26,197 nucleotides of DNA, taken from the NCBI GenBank assembly GCA_964636685.1, contig CAZWUK010000027.1:1-26197 (forward strand). Direction: 5' to 3'. Source of the stretch: CAZWUK01 sp964636685. GTDB taxonomy: Bacteria; Bacillota; Clostridia; Christensenellales; CAG-138. The position numbers and the translations under genes were made by a program. The notes below the pieces were generated by a model, which ran no database searches, was not told where the DNA came from, and saw nothing but the letters and a program-made list of their open reading frames with translations. Below, piece by piece: positions 6,138-14,829 of the stretch; within the stretch, counting starts at the first letter, position 1, and each line of letters starts with the position of its first letter.

Positions 6138-9100
6138 ATGCTGGCAAAATTTTCCGTAAAAAAGCCGTTTACCGTTCTGGTGGCGGTCATCCTGATTATC
6201 ATTCTGGGCGCGGTGTCCTTTTCCCGCATGACGCCGGATCTTCTGCCCTCCATCGAGCTGCCGTATGTGGTGGTCGTGACGACCTATATGGGCGCAAGCC
6301 CGGAGGAAATCGAAACGACGATCACAAAGCCCATCGAGCAGACGACGGCGACGCTGGACAATATCAAGCAGATCAGCTCCGTATCCAACGAGAACTACTC
6401 CATGGTCGTGCTGGAATTTTCCAACGACGTCAATATGGACGCCGCGACCATGAATATCCGCGAAAAGCTCGACGTCATCGGCGGCGCGTGGAACGACTAT
6501 GTCGGAACGCCGATCATCCTCAAACTCAATCCAGACATGCTGCCGTTGGGGGTTTATGCCGTAAATCGTACCGGGATGTCCGCCGTGGAGCTCTCCGCGT
6601 TTTATGAAAATACGCTTTCGGCAAAGCTGGAGGGCGTCGAAGGCGTGGCGAGCGTTTCGGCAAGCGGTCTGATTGCCGAATCCGTCAATATCGTGCTGGA
6701 TCAGGCAAAGATCGACGCGAAAAACGTCGAGATCGCAGCTGCGATCGACGAGCAGTTCAAGGCTGCGGAAACCAAGCTTGACGATGCGCAAATGGAGATT
6801 TTTGAGGGGATCGTCGGCGTGGAGAACGGCAAAACGAAGATCAAGAACGGCTCAGCCTCCCTCAAGCAGGCAAAAAAAGAGCTGCAAGCACAGATCGATC
6901 AGGCGCTTGCCCAGCTTGACCAGCCCCAAGCGCAGCTGCTGCAGCTAAAGCTCGATACCGTCAACGAGATTGCCAATCTCGACAGACTGATAACCGATAC
7001 GCAAAGCGCGATCGATTTGATCGACTCGCGCGCTACGGTGGAATCTGCAAAAAATATAGCGGCATCCAAGGTTGCCGTGTTGCAGCCGGTCAAGGACGCC
7101 TACGAAAACGCGAGCGGCGATCCGGCGCAGGATACGGCGGTATTGCAGGCGCTTTCACAGGCGCAGCTGGATCTTTCGACAACCTTTACGCTTGCGGAAG
7201 CCTTGGAGATGTTTGACAGCTACCAGTCGAGCTACGATCAGGCTGTGGCAACCTTGTCGAGAATCGACACGCTGGTTGCGGCCAACGGCGGCTCGGACAG
7301 CGCAGCCATTACCGCGCTCAAAGCAAATATCACCACCTACCGGGGACTCAGCGCACAGGCGATGGGCGTGCTTGCCGGCGTCAATACCCAGCTTGCACAG
7401 CTGCAAGGCGCGTCGGACGCGATCACGCAGCAGGGCGAACAGGCAAAAGCGCAGATGGCAGAGGCGCAGAGCGCACTGCGCAAGGCGCTCAATCAGGTCA
7501 ACGATTCCGTAGTGGCGATGGCGGAAGCGCAGGCGCAGGTGGACGCCTCCCGCGATCAGGTGGAGGACAGCAAGCAGACCGCAAAGGATGGGACGGATCT
7601 CCATACGCTGCTGTCGCTGTCAAACCTCTCGGGCATTCTCAGCGCGCAGAATTTCTCCATGCCCGCGGGCTATGCGACCGAGCAGGATCGCAAGTGGCTC
7701 GTGTATGTGGGCGATAAGATCATGACGGCGGAGGAGCTTTCCGACATGATCCTGTTTGACCTTGGCATGGACGATGTTGCGCCGATCCGCGTCAGCGATG
7801 TGGCGGACGTGCTGGTGGTGGACAATGCGTCCTCCAACTATGCCAAGATCAACGGCAACGACGGCGTGCTGCTGTCTCTCAACAAGCAGTCCGGCTATGC
7901 GACCGCCGATGTTTCCGAAAACATTCAAAAGACCTTTGATTCCCTCTCCGACAGCTATGAAGGTCTGACCTTCACGACCCTCATGGATCAAGGCGATTAT
8001 ATCCACCTTGTGGTCAACTCCGTTTTGCAGAATCTGATTCTGGGCGGCGTGCTGGCGATCCTCATTTTGCTGCTGTTTTTGCGGGACATTCGACCGACGT
8101 TCATCATCGCCTGCTCGATCCCCATCAGCGTGACGTTTGCGTTTGTGCTGATGTATTTTTCGGGCGTGACGCTCAACATCATCAGCATGTCGGGCCTTGC
8201 GGTGGGCGTTGGTATGCTGGTGGACAATTCCATCGTGGTCATTGAAAACATCTATCGCCTGCGCAAACAGGGCGTGTCACCGTTTCGCGCGGCAATCTCC
8301 GGCGCGGTGCAGGTGGCGGGCGCGATCACCGCGTCTACGCTTACAACGGTCTGCGTGTTCCTGCCCATCGTATTTATCGAGGGGATCACACGGCAGCTGT
8401 TCCAGGATATGGCGCTCACCATCGCCTATTCGCTGCTTGCCAGCCTGATTATCGCCTTGACGCTGGTGCCTGCCATGGCGTCGGGACTTCTCAAGAAGAC
8501 GAGCGACGCCAAGCAGAAGGCGATTCCGGCGCTGACACGGGCGTACGAAAAGTCACTGCGCTTTGCGCTGAAGCATCGCGCCTCCGTGCTGGTTGTGGCG
8601 GTCACGCTGCTTGCCGTTTCCATTGTGATCGCGGTTTCCAAGGGCTTTTCGTACATGCCGGATATGGCAAGCACGCAGATGAACGTGACGGTCGAACTGG
8701 ACGAGGACGCAACCTTTGACGAAACGACTGCGATGCTGGATCTTGTCGCGGAGCGGATCCGTACGCTGGACGAAGTGGAAACCACCGGCACGATGCTTTC
8801 CCAGGGCATGGGCAGCATGGTCGGCATGTCGGATTCGTCCGCCAACACAACGAGCGGCAGCGTGTATGTGGTGCTGAACGAGAGCGGCAGAAGCAGCCTT
8901 GCGCTGGAGCCGGTGATCGAAGAACTGTGCGAGGATCTTGACTGCACCGTGACCGCCAGCGGCGCTTCCGGCATGGGCGGTATAAGCATGCTCAGCGGCG
9001 GCGGCGTTTCCGTGGAGATCTATGGCAGCGACCTTGCCACATTGCGGCAGGCGGCGACCGAGATCGGCGCGATTCTTCAAACGGTAGACGGCATAGCCTC

Positions 9101-10112
9101 GGTGAACGATGGACTGGAAGCGACCGCGCCTGCGCTGTCCATCACCGTGGACAAGGAAAAGGCGATGCGGCAGGGACTGACGGTCGCGCAGGTTTATGCT
9201 GCGGTGTCCAAGCGTTTAACGACAGACGGTACGGCAACCAGCATCGAGGAAACCGATCAGGACGTTACGGTCACGCTGCCAAAGACCGATCCCACGGTGC
9301 AGGATGTGCGCGATATGACGATCGACGTCACACAAAAGAGCGGTGTGGTCAAGCGCGTTGCGCTCTCGGAGATTGCGACGTTTACCGAATCGGAAACGCT
9401 ACAGTCGATCAACCGCGTTTCCCAGCGGCGTTATATCACCGTTGCGGGAACGCTCAAGGACGGTTACAACGTGACGCTTGTCACTCGCGCGGCGGAAAAG
9501 GCGCTTTCGACCTATTCGATGCCGCAGGATGGCATGTACCTTGAGTTTGCCGGCGAAAACGAGACGATCATGAACTCGATGAACGATCTGCTGTTGATGC
9601 TGATTCTGGGCGTTGTGATCGTCTATCTCATCATGGTCGCGCAGTTCCAGTCGCTGCTGTCGCCGTTTATCGTCATGATGACGATCCCGCTGGCGTTCAC
9701 GGGCGGACTGTTTGCGCTGCTGCTTGCCGGCATGGATATTTCCATTGTGGCGATGATCGGCTTTATCATGCTGGTGGGCATCATCGTCAACAACGGCATT
9801 GTGCTGATCGACATGATGAACCGCCTGCGCATGGACGGCATGGAACGGCGCGACGCCGTGATCGAGGCGGGCGTCACCAGACTGCGTCCGGTGCTGATGA
9901 CGGCGCTGACGACCGTGCTGGGACTTGTCCCGCTGGGCTTTGGCGTCGGTATGGGCGCGGGGCTTGTGCAGCCCGTGGCGGTTGTTGCCATTGGCGGCCT
10001 GATCTATGCGACGTTTATGACGCTGTATGTGGTGCCGATCCTGTATGATATGATGGTCAAGCGTCCGCCGCGCGTTGTGACGCAGGAGGATATGACGCTC
10101 ATAGAGGAATAA
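6138..10112 (+). CDS. RND family efflux transporter (AcrB/SwrC-like) with a large coiled-coil insert
   Basis: A 1324-residue proton-driven exporter in the cytoplasmic membrane. TM1 is at about residues 11-33; TM2-6 lie at about 628-787, TM7 near 815-835 and TM8-12 at about 1150-1310, the usual twelve-helix duplicated layout. TM4 carries VGMLVDNSIVVIEN (Asp696, Asn697), where AcrB has Asp407-Asp408; the second half carries VGIIVNNGIVLIDMMNRLR. Residues about 197-485 are a Gln/Ala-rich insertion of nearly 290 residues, with heptad-like patterning, placed in the first extracellular porter domain just before a segment aligning with AcrB's AIKAQN region. The protein is therefore about 260-280 residues longer than AcrB or SwrC. 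No membrane-fusion protein or outer-membrane channel gene follows. The partner gene is the TetR regulator 6 nt upstream. The substrate (drug, lipid or peptide) cannot be read from sequence. Confidence 0.92.
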   Translation: MLAKFSVKKPFTVLVAVILIIILGAVSFSRMTPDLLPSIELPYVVVVTTYMGASPEEIETTITKPIEQTTATLDNIKQISSVSNENYSMVVLEFSNDVNMDAATMNIREKLDVIGGAWNDYVGTPIILKLNPDMLPLGVYAVNRTGMSAVELSAFYENTLSAKLEGVEGVASVSASGLIAESVNIVLDQAKIDAKNVEIAAAIDEQFKAAETKLDDAQMEIFEGIVGVENGKTKIKNGSASLKQAKKELQAQIDQALAQLDQPQAQLLQLKLDTVNEIANLDRLITDTQSAIDLIDSRATVESAKNIAASKVAVLQPVKDAYENASGDPAQDTAVLQALSQAQLDLSTTFTLAEALEMFDSYQSSYDQAVATLSRIDTLVAANGGSDSAAITALKANITTYRGLSAQAMGVLAGVNTQLAQLQGASDAITQQGEQAKAQMAEAQSALRKALNQVNDSVVAMAEAQAQVDASRDQVEDSKQTAKDGTDLHTLLSLSNLSGILSAQNFSMPAGYATEQDRKWLVYVGDKIMTAEELSDMILFDLGMDDVAPIRVSDVADVLVVDNASSNYAKINGNDGVLLSLNKQSGYATADVSENIQKTFDSLSDSYEGLTFTTLMDQGDYIHLVVNSVLQNLILGGVLAILILLLFLRDIRPTFIIACSIPISVTFAFVLMYFSGVTLNIISMSGLAVGVGMLVDNSIVVIENIYRLRKQGVSPFRAAISGAVQVAGAITASTLTTVCVFLPIVFIEGITRQLFQDMALTIAYSLLASLIIALTLVPAMASGLLKKTSDAKQKAIPALTRAYEKSLRFALKHRASVLVVAVTLLAVSIVIAVSKGFSYMPDMASTQMNVTVELDEDATFDETTAMLDLVAERIRTLDEVETTGTMLSQGMGSMVGMSDSSANTTSGSVYVVLNESGRSSLALEPVIEELCEDLDCTVTASGASGMGGISMLSGGGVSVEIYGSDLATLRQAATEIGAILQTVDGIASVNDGLEATAPALSITVDKEKAMRQGLTVAQVYAAVSKRLTTDGTATSIEETDQDVTVTLPKTDPTVQDVRDMTIDVTQKSGVVKRVALSEIATFTESETLQSINRVSQRRYITVAGTLKDGYNVTLVTRAAEKALSTYSMPQDGMYLEFAGENETIMNSMNDLLLMLILGVVIVYLIMVAQFQSLLSPFIVMMTIPLAFTGGLFALLLAGMDISIVAMIGFIMLVGIIVNNGIVLIDMMNRLRMDGMERRDAVIEAGVTRLRPVLMTALTTVLGLVPLGFGVGMGAGLVQPVAVVAIGGLIYATFMTLYVVPILYDMMVKRPPRVVTQEDMTLIEE

Positions 10113-10160
10113 CAAAAAAAAGCGCGGGACTGTCTTGCTAGGAGCAGTCCCGCGTTTGTT
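10111..10160. terminator. Bidirectional terminator between the RND gene and rsmI
   Basis: A 10-bp perfect stem, CGCGGGACTG (10123-10132) with CAGTCCCGCG (10145-10154). It is flanked by an A run on the left and TTTGTTG on the right. It lies between convergent genes and suits both. Confidence 0.88.
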
Positions 10161-10168
10161 GTATGAGA

Positions 10169-10990
10169 TCATTGGTTTTGTGTCAGCTCCAGCGCCCTTT
10201 GATAGGCGCTTTTTTTGACCACGCCGAGCGCCTGCGCGGCGGCGCTTGCGGCGTCCTTGACCGAGCTTCCGGAAACCAGCGCCGCCTGTAAAAATGCTTC
10301 CAGCTCATCCTGTGTGGCTTGCGGCTTTTCTTTTTGGCACAGCACGGCAATGACGCATTCGCCCTTTGGCGCTTCTTCATATTGCGTGATGAGCGTTGAC
10401 AGGTCGCCGCGATTGACCGATTCAAACTTTTTGGTCAGCTCCCGCAAAACGGCGGCAGGGCGGTCGCCGAGCGTTTCGTACAAGAGCTTTAGCGTTGCCT
10501 GCACCCGGTGCGGACTTTCGTACAGCAGCGCCAAATGCGTGCAGTCTTTCATGGCAGAAAGCATCTGCTTTTTTTCTTTGTTGTCGCGCGGCAAGAAACC
10601 GAAGAACGTAAACGGCGAGGCGGGAAAGCCGGAAAGCACCGCCGCCGTGACCACGGCCGAAGCGCCGGGCAGGACGGTATACGGAAGATCCTGCCGAATA
10701 CATTCTTCCACCAGCGCACAGCCGGGATCGGAAATGCCGGGCATACCCGCGTCGGAGATATAGACGATTTCCTTGCCCGATGCAAGCAGTGCGGCAACCT
10801 CCTGAGCGCGCTGCTTTTCGTTGTGCTCATGGCAGCTGAAAAGCGGTTTTTTGACGCCCAGATGGTTCAACAGCTGCAAGGAATGGCGGGTGTCCTCGCA
10901 GTAAATCATATCGCATTTTTCCAGCGTTTCCACCGCGCGGAGGGTCATGTCGCCAAGGTTTCCGATGGGGGTTGCGCAAAGATACAGCAT
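10169..10990 (-). CDS. rsmI: 16S rRNA (cytidine-1402-2'-O)-methyltransferase RsmI
   Basis: A 273-residue SAM-dependent methyltransferase that modifies the ribosomal decoding site. Diagnostic stretches are LYLCATPIGNLGDMTLRAV at the N-terminus, CEDTRHSLQLLNHLG, the SAM-binding VYISDAGMPGISDPG at about residues 77-91, LPGASAVVTAAVLSGFP and YESPHRV. Length matches the family, with the normal C-terminal domain that many RsmI proteins carry. The ATG has a weak AGG upstream and lies 7 nt after the stop of the helicase-loader gene, so it is the last gene of a four-gene minus-strand operon. Grouping of rsmI near replication or tRNA genes is common in Bacillota and need not mean a functional link. Confidence 0.96.
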   Translation of the reverse strand: MLYLCATPIGNLGDMTLRAVETLEKCDMIYCEDTRHSLQLLNHLGVKKPLFSCHEHNEKQRAQEVAALLASGKEIVYISDAGMPGISDPGCALVEECIRQDLPYTVLPGASAVVTAAVLSGFPASPFTFFGFLPRDNKEKKQMLSAMKDCTHLALLYESPHRVQATLKLLYETLGDRPAAVLRELTKKFESVNRGDLSTLITQYEEAPKGECVIAVLCQKEKPQATQDELEAFLQAALVSGSSVKDAASAAAQALGVVKKSAYQRALELTQNQ

Positions 10991-10997
10991 TTGTTAC

Positions 10998-11906
10998 CTA
11001 CTTTAACCTGAGATTTTTTCCGGTGAGCGAGAGGATCGCGGTGGTGGAGGTGTCGGAAATGCGGGACATAAATCGCTCGCCGTAACGATCCTGCAATTCC
11101 GGAAGCGACAGATTCGTGGCGATTACCGTCGCAAGCCTTGCGGAGACGCGCTCGTTGATGATGGCAAAGAGCCATTCGCAGGAAACGTTTTTGATCTCCG
11201 GCTCGCTGCCAAGATCGTCCAGCACCAGCAAAGGAACCGATTGATACCGTCTGGCGTTGCGGGTGTTCTCCCGAATGTCGGACAGCATGTCCTGCACAAA
11301 ATGATACGCGGTGACTCGCTGGGTGTCTACGCCGCGATCCAGCGCCGCATAGGCGATCGCGTTGCCGAGAAAGGACTTGCCAAGCCCCGGCATACCCAAC
11401 AGCAGCAGGTTCGGCTTTTCCGGACGGGGCAGCGCGGCGGCATAGGCCTCGCAAAGCTTTTTCGCGTTGATCGTACGCTTTTTTTGCTGCGGGTCGGCGT
11501 AAATATCCTCTGCAAAGCGCTGAAATGTTTCCCGATCGTTGATCTGCGGATCGTCGCCGCAAAGCGCGGCAAGCTTAAGGCTGCACACACAGCGTTCCCG
11601 GCGGCTTTCCCCGACATACCCGGTGTCGCGGCAAATGGGGCAGCGATAACGTAATTCCATGTAATCAACAGGCAGTCGGAGCGACACAAGAAGCTCCCGT
11701 TCGCGCACCGCGATTTCGTCCAGCCGCTGCGCGCCGATGGAGGCGGAGACCGCCTGCGTTCCCACATCCTTCAGAACCTGGGTGCGAAGCGCGGACAGCG
11801 CGGATAATTCCGGCGCACGGGAAAAAGCGTCGCGTATGCGATCCTGCCGCGCGGCGTATTCCTCCTGCCGGATTCGGTTGTAATGGGTGACGAACGGATC
11901 AGGCAT
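10998..11906 (-). CDS. DnaC/DnaI-like replicative helicase loader
   Basis: A 302-residue AAA+ ATPase that loads the DnaB-type helicase onto DNA. An N-terminal helical region (about 1-80) is followed by a zinc-binding cluster (Cys89, 92, 106, 108; CPIC...CVC), as in DnaI. Then come Walker A GMPGLGKS (171-178), Walker B LLVLDDLG (Asp230, Asp231) and a sensor-like IATNLS segment with an arginine-rich end, RYGERFMSRI. It lies 5 nt after the DnaD-like gene and 7 nt before rsmI. Pairing with a DnaD-domain protein is the standard Clostridia primosome arrangement. The ribosome-binding site is weak (GAGG about 13 nt upstream), so its translation is probably coupled to that of the gene before it. Phage DnaC homologues look similar, but I see no phage genes here. 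Confidence 0.92.
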   Translation of the reverse strand: MPDPFVTHYNRIRQEEYAARQDRIRDAFSRAPELSALSALRTQVLKDVGTQAVSASIGAQRLDEIAVRERELLVSLRLPVDYMELRYRCPICRDTGYVGESRRERCVCSLKLAALCGDDPQINDRETFQRFAEDIYADPQQKKRTINAKKLCEAYAAALPRPEKPNLLLLGMPGLGKSFLGNAIAYAALDRGVDTQRVTAYHFVQDMLSDIRENTRNARRYQSVPLLVLDDLGSEPEIKNVSCEWLFAIINERVSARLATVIATNLSLPELQDRYGERFMSRISDTSTTAILSLTGKNLRLK

Positions 11907-11911
11907 GGCGC

Positions 11912-13096
11912 TTACACATCCTCATCAAGATTGACGTAGAGCTTATGCAGCTCCTCCTCAGAATAGCTGTGCTGCTGATACGCGGTCGCGGGGTTCTTTC
12001 TGCTCGGCGCCAGACGGGCAGGCGCCGCCGCCGCGGCAGCCTCCGCATCGGCTACGGTGGTCACGTTTTTGACGTGCCAGTCGTTGAGAATTTTTTTGAA
12101 CAGACCAAATGGCTCGTTGCCGCCCCGCGCCTGCTCTGCGGCAAGCAGCAGCAGCTCGCGCGGCATCTGATATTCATCCAGATACATGGAAATTTGCGCG
12201 CGCTGCGTCTTTGTGGCAGGCTCGATCTTTCCCATGCGGGAAAACAGCAGCTTTGCAAAGTCTTTTTCCTGAATGCCCTTTCGATCGTCGGAACGGATCT
12301 CGGGCAGCGCGGTTTTCCCCTGCTCGCGGAGCAGGGCAAGCTGTTCGTCAAGATATACAAAGTTTGGCGTACCCGAAACGGTCAGCCGCGGCAGCACCGC
12401 AAGGATCGCGTCGCGCGAAAAGCCCCATTCCCGCGTCCATTTGTCGTAGAACGCCATCTCATCGACAGTCGGCTTTCTGCGACGGTTCCATTGCTGCAAT
12501 ATTTCGGTCGCGCCGTGGTTTTTGAGCTCATAGGCGGCAATGTGCGCGTTGGCGGCGGCGATGGTGGTAACGCCCGCCTCCGCCCAGGACTGTGCCACAG
12601 AGCTCATATAGTTGATGCTGACACGGCGCCCCTTGAGCTCCATGCAATGCGCTACCAGCGTGAGCACGGTCGCTTCCTCCAGACCGTATACCTCGATCCA
12701 ATCGTATACATGCTTGAGCTCACGCATCCCGAATTGGCGCGGCGCGGTCAGGGATTGCAGCGATTGCACCAGCTTGTAGTATTTGGTTGGGATGACGCCT
12801 GCACCCTCCCCCTGCTCGGTCAGTGCGTATTCCACAGTGAGCGGGCGCTCACAGCTGATGCGCACAAGCCCCTGCGACTGCCAGTAAGTAAATGCGGCAA
12901 GAACCTGCTCATCCGTTACGCCGAGAGATTCCGATACGGACAATTCGCACATGGAGGGATGGTAGCATTGCATCAGCCCGTAAAGATAGATCTTAACAAA
13001 CACGCCGTCCGCGTGCGGCATGTATTCGGCTAAAAAAAGGTTATTGACGGGCGTGAACTCGCGTCGCGCCGCGTCGGGTGAAAAACGACAGATCAT
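11912..13096 (-). CDS. DnaD-domain primosome protein
   Basis: A 394-residue DnaD/DnaB-like replication initiation protein that would bind DNA and help recruit the helicase-loader complex. I chose the ATG at 13096 because AAAGGA lies 9 nt upstream; a TTG at 13117 in the same frame overlaps that site and is unlikely. The first about 110 residues resemble the winged-helix DDBH1 region. Two DnaD (DDBH2) repeats follow, at about 125-210 (LKHVYDWIEVYGLEEATVL... to AHIAAYE) and about 215-275 (RRKPTVDEMAFYDKWTREWG... to YLDEQ). The C-terminal part has a lysine-rich helical region and an Ala-rich linker (AAAAAAP) before an acidic tail. It is followed by the DnaC-like gene. Two DnaD repeats are common in clostridial members. 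Confidence 0.88.
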   Translation of the reverse strand: MICRFSPDAARREFTPVNNLFLAEYMPHADGVFVKIYLYGLMQCYHPSMCELSVSESLGVTDEQVLAAFTYWQSQGLVRISCERPLTVEYALTEQGEGAGVIPTKYYKLVQSLQSLTAPRQFGMRELKHVYDWIEVYGLEEATVLTLVAHCMELKGRRVSINYMSSVAQSWAEAGVTTIAAANAHIAAYELKNHGATEILQQWNRRRKPTVDEMAFYDKWTREWGFSRDAILAVLPRLTVSGTPNFVYLDEQLALLREQGKTALPEIRSDDRKGIQEKDFAKLLFSRMGKIEPATKTQRAQISMYLDEYQMPRELLLLAAEQARGGNEPFGLFKKILNDWHVKNVTTVADAEAAAAAAPARLAPSRKNPATAYQQHSYSEEELHKLYVNLDEDV

Positions 13097-13123
13097 GACA
13101 GGCTTTCCTTTATCCAAACTTTC

Positions 13124-13726
13124 TTAAAACGAATAGAACAACCGAAAAACAGCGCTGTTAAACCAGGTATAGCCCAAATCGACGGCAGGAAACACGCCAA
13201 ATTCCATCAAAAGTCCCACCGCGATCCAGAGAAAGACCAAGCAGAGCAGACAGATCAACGCAGAAAGCAATTTGCCGACCGGATTGCCGTGACGCGGGTG
13301 CGGCGCCGTGGGGGCGGGAGGGGTTGGACGCTGTTTTTGGGACGGTACGGAGGTGGACGCTTTTGCGGGAGCATGCTTCGGCTGATACGGTGCGCTGCCG
13401 CTGGCGGCGTCGGGCACTTTTTTGGGCGTGACCGCAGGCGGCGCTTCTTTTGGCGGAGCGGGGCGTCTGACGGCGTTCCGCTCCCCTTGAATATAGGTTC
13501 CGGCAAGCACGGCGATGCGGCGCTCCACCTCGATCGGTGCTTTTGCCGCGCAGATCTCCCGGTAGATATCGAGAAAAATCTGTCGCGTGATTTCGCGGGT
13601 ACGGTCGGCGTGTCCGACGGCGGACAAGACCTTGACGTATACTGTACGGCTGTAAGCACCGTACAATTCATGAAACGCTGCCCGGTCGCCTTGACGGATG
13701 CGCTGCTGTAATTGCTCAGAGATCAT
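13124..13726 (-). CDS. Membrane-anchored sigma-70 region 2-like protein
   Basis: A 200-residue protein, first gene of the primosome-rsmI operon. The ATG at 13726 follows AAAGGA. Residues about 1-80 read like region 2 of an ECF sigma factor: LQQRIRQGDRAAFHELYGAY..., then helices ending FLDIYREI. There is no region 4 helix-turn-helix. Instead residues about 88-148 are a Pro/Ala/Lys-rich linker, residues about 153-174 are one strong membrane helix, and an amphipathic tail (YTWFNSAVFRLF) closes the protein. The N-terminal domain would be cytoplasmic if the linker is too. Without region 4 it cannot be a normal sigma factor. It could be an RNA polymerase-binding regulator or a degenerate sigma domain reused for something else. 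The similarity is by eye only. Confidence 0.6.
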   Translation of the reverse strand: MISEQLQQRIRQGDRAAFHELYGAYSRTVYVKVLSAVGHADRTREITRQIFLDIYREICAAKAPIEVERRIAVLAGTYIQGERNAVRRPAPPKEAPPAVTPKKVPDAASGSAPYQPKHAPAKASTSVPSQKQRPTPPAPTAPHPRHGNPVGKLLSALICLLCLVFLWIAVGLLMEFGVFPAVDLGYTWFNSAVFRLFYSF

Positions 13727-13756
13727 GGAAATTGTCCTTTCCTGTCGGATAACGAT

Positions 13757-13765
13757 ATTGTAGCA
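13757..13765 (-). promoter_or_regulatory. Extended -10 promoter of the sigma-like/dnaD/dnaC/rsmI operon
   Basis: On the minus strand the site reads TGCTACAAT, an extended -10 lying 30 nt upstream of the first start codon of the operon. The -35 region is poor. The gap between 13726 and 13825 also separates this operon from the divergent spoIID gene, for which I see no convincing promoter. Confidence 0.5.
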
Positions 13766-13824
13766 TGGTCGGCAGCAAAAGAAAATAGGCTGAAAGAGGG
13801 TGTGCAGTGGAACGGAGGGAGAGA

Positions 13825-14829
13825 ATGTACCGAATCAGATGGGGCAGGCTTGTTCTGTCGTGCACGGTCTTCGGGGTGCTGTGCGTTGCGCTTCGCGGCT
13901 GCGCAATGGCAAGAAACAAACCGAAGGCAGAGGTACAAACCGTGACCGCCATGCAGGTGCGGGTGATGCCGGCCGTCGCGCTGTCGGTTTACGATCAAAC
14001 GCAAAAATTGGTTCTGCCAATGGAGCTGGAGCATTATCTTGTGGGCGTCGTGGCGGCGGAGATGCCCGTTTCGTTTTCCACGGAGGCATTGAAAGCGCAG
14101 GCGGTCGCCGCAAGAACCTATACGGTCTACCATCTTTTGCACGGCGGATGTCAAAAAAACGGCAGTGATATTTGCACAGCAAGCGCCTGCTGTCAGGCGT
14201 ATGCCGACGATGACCGGCTGCGAGAAAAATGGGGCGAGGCTTATGCGGTGAATATCGCCCGTATCGGGGCGGCGGTCAATGAAACGGCGGGGGAGATCTT
14301 GCTGTATGACGGCGCGCCCATCGACGCGCTCTACCACAGCGCATCGGGTGGGGCAACGGAGAACGCAGAGAGCGCGTTTGCCATGGCGCTGCCGTATCTT
14401 GTTTCTGTACCCAGTGAAAACGAGACGGGAACCTCGCGTCTTTTCGGCGAGGTTCGGTTCAGCGCCACAGATTTTTGCAAAAGGGTCAACAACGCCTACC
14501 CGAATGCCGGGCTGATCGAAAAACGGCTGGAGCAGCAGGTGGAAATCAAAAAAACGAGTGATAGCGGCCGCGTGTTGCAGCTTCGATTGGGAAAAACGAC
14601 GATCACGGGCAAGCAGCTGCGCAAGCTGATTGCGCTTGACAGCACGATGTTTACCATGGAATTTGACGGTGCGGACGTCGTATTTCACACGCGCGGCTAT
14701 GGGCACGGGGTGGGCATGAGCCAGACCGGCGCAAACGCCATGGCGCTTGGCGGACGCAGCTACCGGGAGATATTGTTGTATTACTATACCGGCGTTTCGT
14801 TTGGCGCGATTCGTTCAATCGCTTCCTGA
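13825..14829 (+). CDS. spoIID: Stage II sporulation protein D (SpoIID), peptidoglycan lytic transglycosylase
   Basis: A 334-residue protein close to the usual SpoIID length. The ATG at 13825 has a perfect GGAGG 6 nt upstream; an in-frame GTG at 13807 overlaps that site and is rejected. One N-terminal membrane helix (about 8-26) anchors it. The SpoIID domain carries HYLVGVVAAEMPVSF with the presumed catalytic Glu79 (Glu88 in Bacillus subtilis), ALKAQAVAARTYT, a CCQAY segment, YHSASGG and the C-terminal GYGHGVGMSQTGANAMA. In sporulating bacteria it works with SpoIIM and SpoIIP to remove septal peptidoglycan during engulfment. Neither partner is here. It ends with a 15-nt convergent overlap with the UPF0489-like gene. 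It could instead be a SpoIID-like wall enzyme with a vegetative role. Confidence 0.92.
   Translation: MYRIRWGRLVLSCTVFGVLCVALRGCAMARNKPKAEVQTVTAMQVRVMPAVALSVYDQTQKLVLPMELEHYLVGVVAAEMPVSFSTEALKAQAVAARTYTVYHLLHGGCQKNGSDICTASACCQAYADDDRLREKWGEAYAVNIARIGAAVNETAGEILLYDGAPIDALYHSASGGATENAESAFAMALPYLVSVPSENETGTSRLFGEVRFSATDFCKRVNNAYPNAGLIEKRLEQQVEIKKTSDSGRVLQLRLGKTTITGKQLRKLIALDSTMFTMEFDGADVVFHTRGYGHGVGMSQTGANAMALGGRSYREILLYYYTGVSFGAIRSIAS

Noticed and set aside
5559..6791. A 410-codon open frame on the minus strand
   Set aside because: It is antisense to tetR and the RND gene, is rich in His and Arg as expected for a shadow of GC-rich coding DNA, and has no recognisable domain.
10998..11906. A phage DnaC replication module
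   Set aside because: No phage structural, integrase or repressor genes are nearby, and the DnaD-DnaC pair is a normal chromosomal arrangement in Clostridia.
11945..13033. A 362-codon open frame on the plus strand
   Set aside because: It lies opposite the DnaD-like gene, which has a good ribosome-binding site, DnaD repeats and operon context. The plus frame looks like reverse-complement shadow.
13825..14829. SpoIID read as a lipoprotein because of LRGC near residue 26
   Set aside because: The residue before Gly is Arg, which does not fit a lipobox. A simple membrane anchor is more likely.
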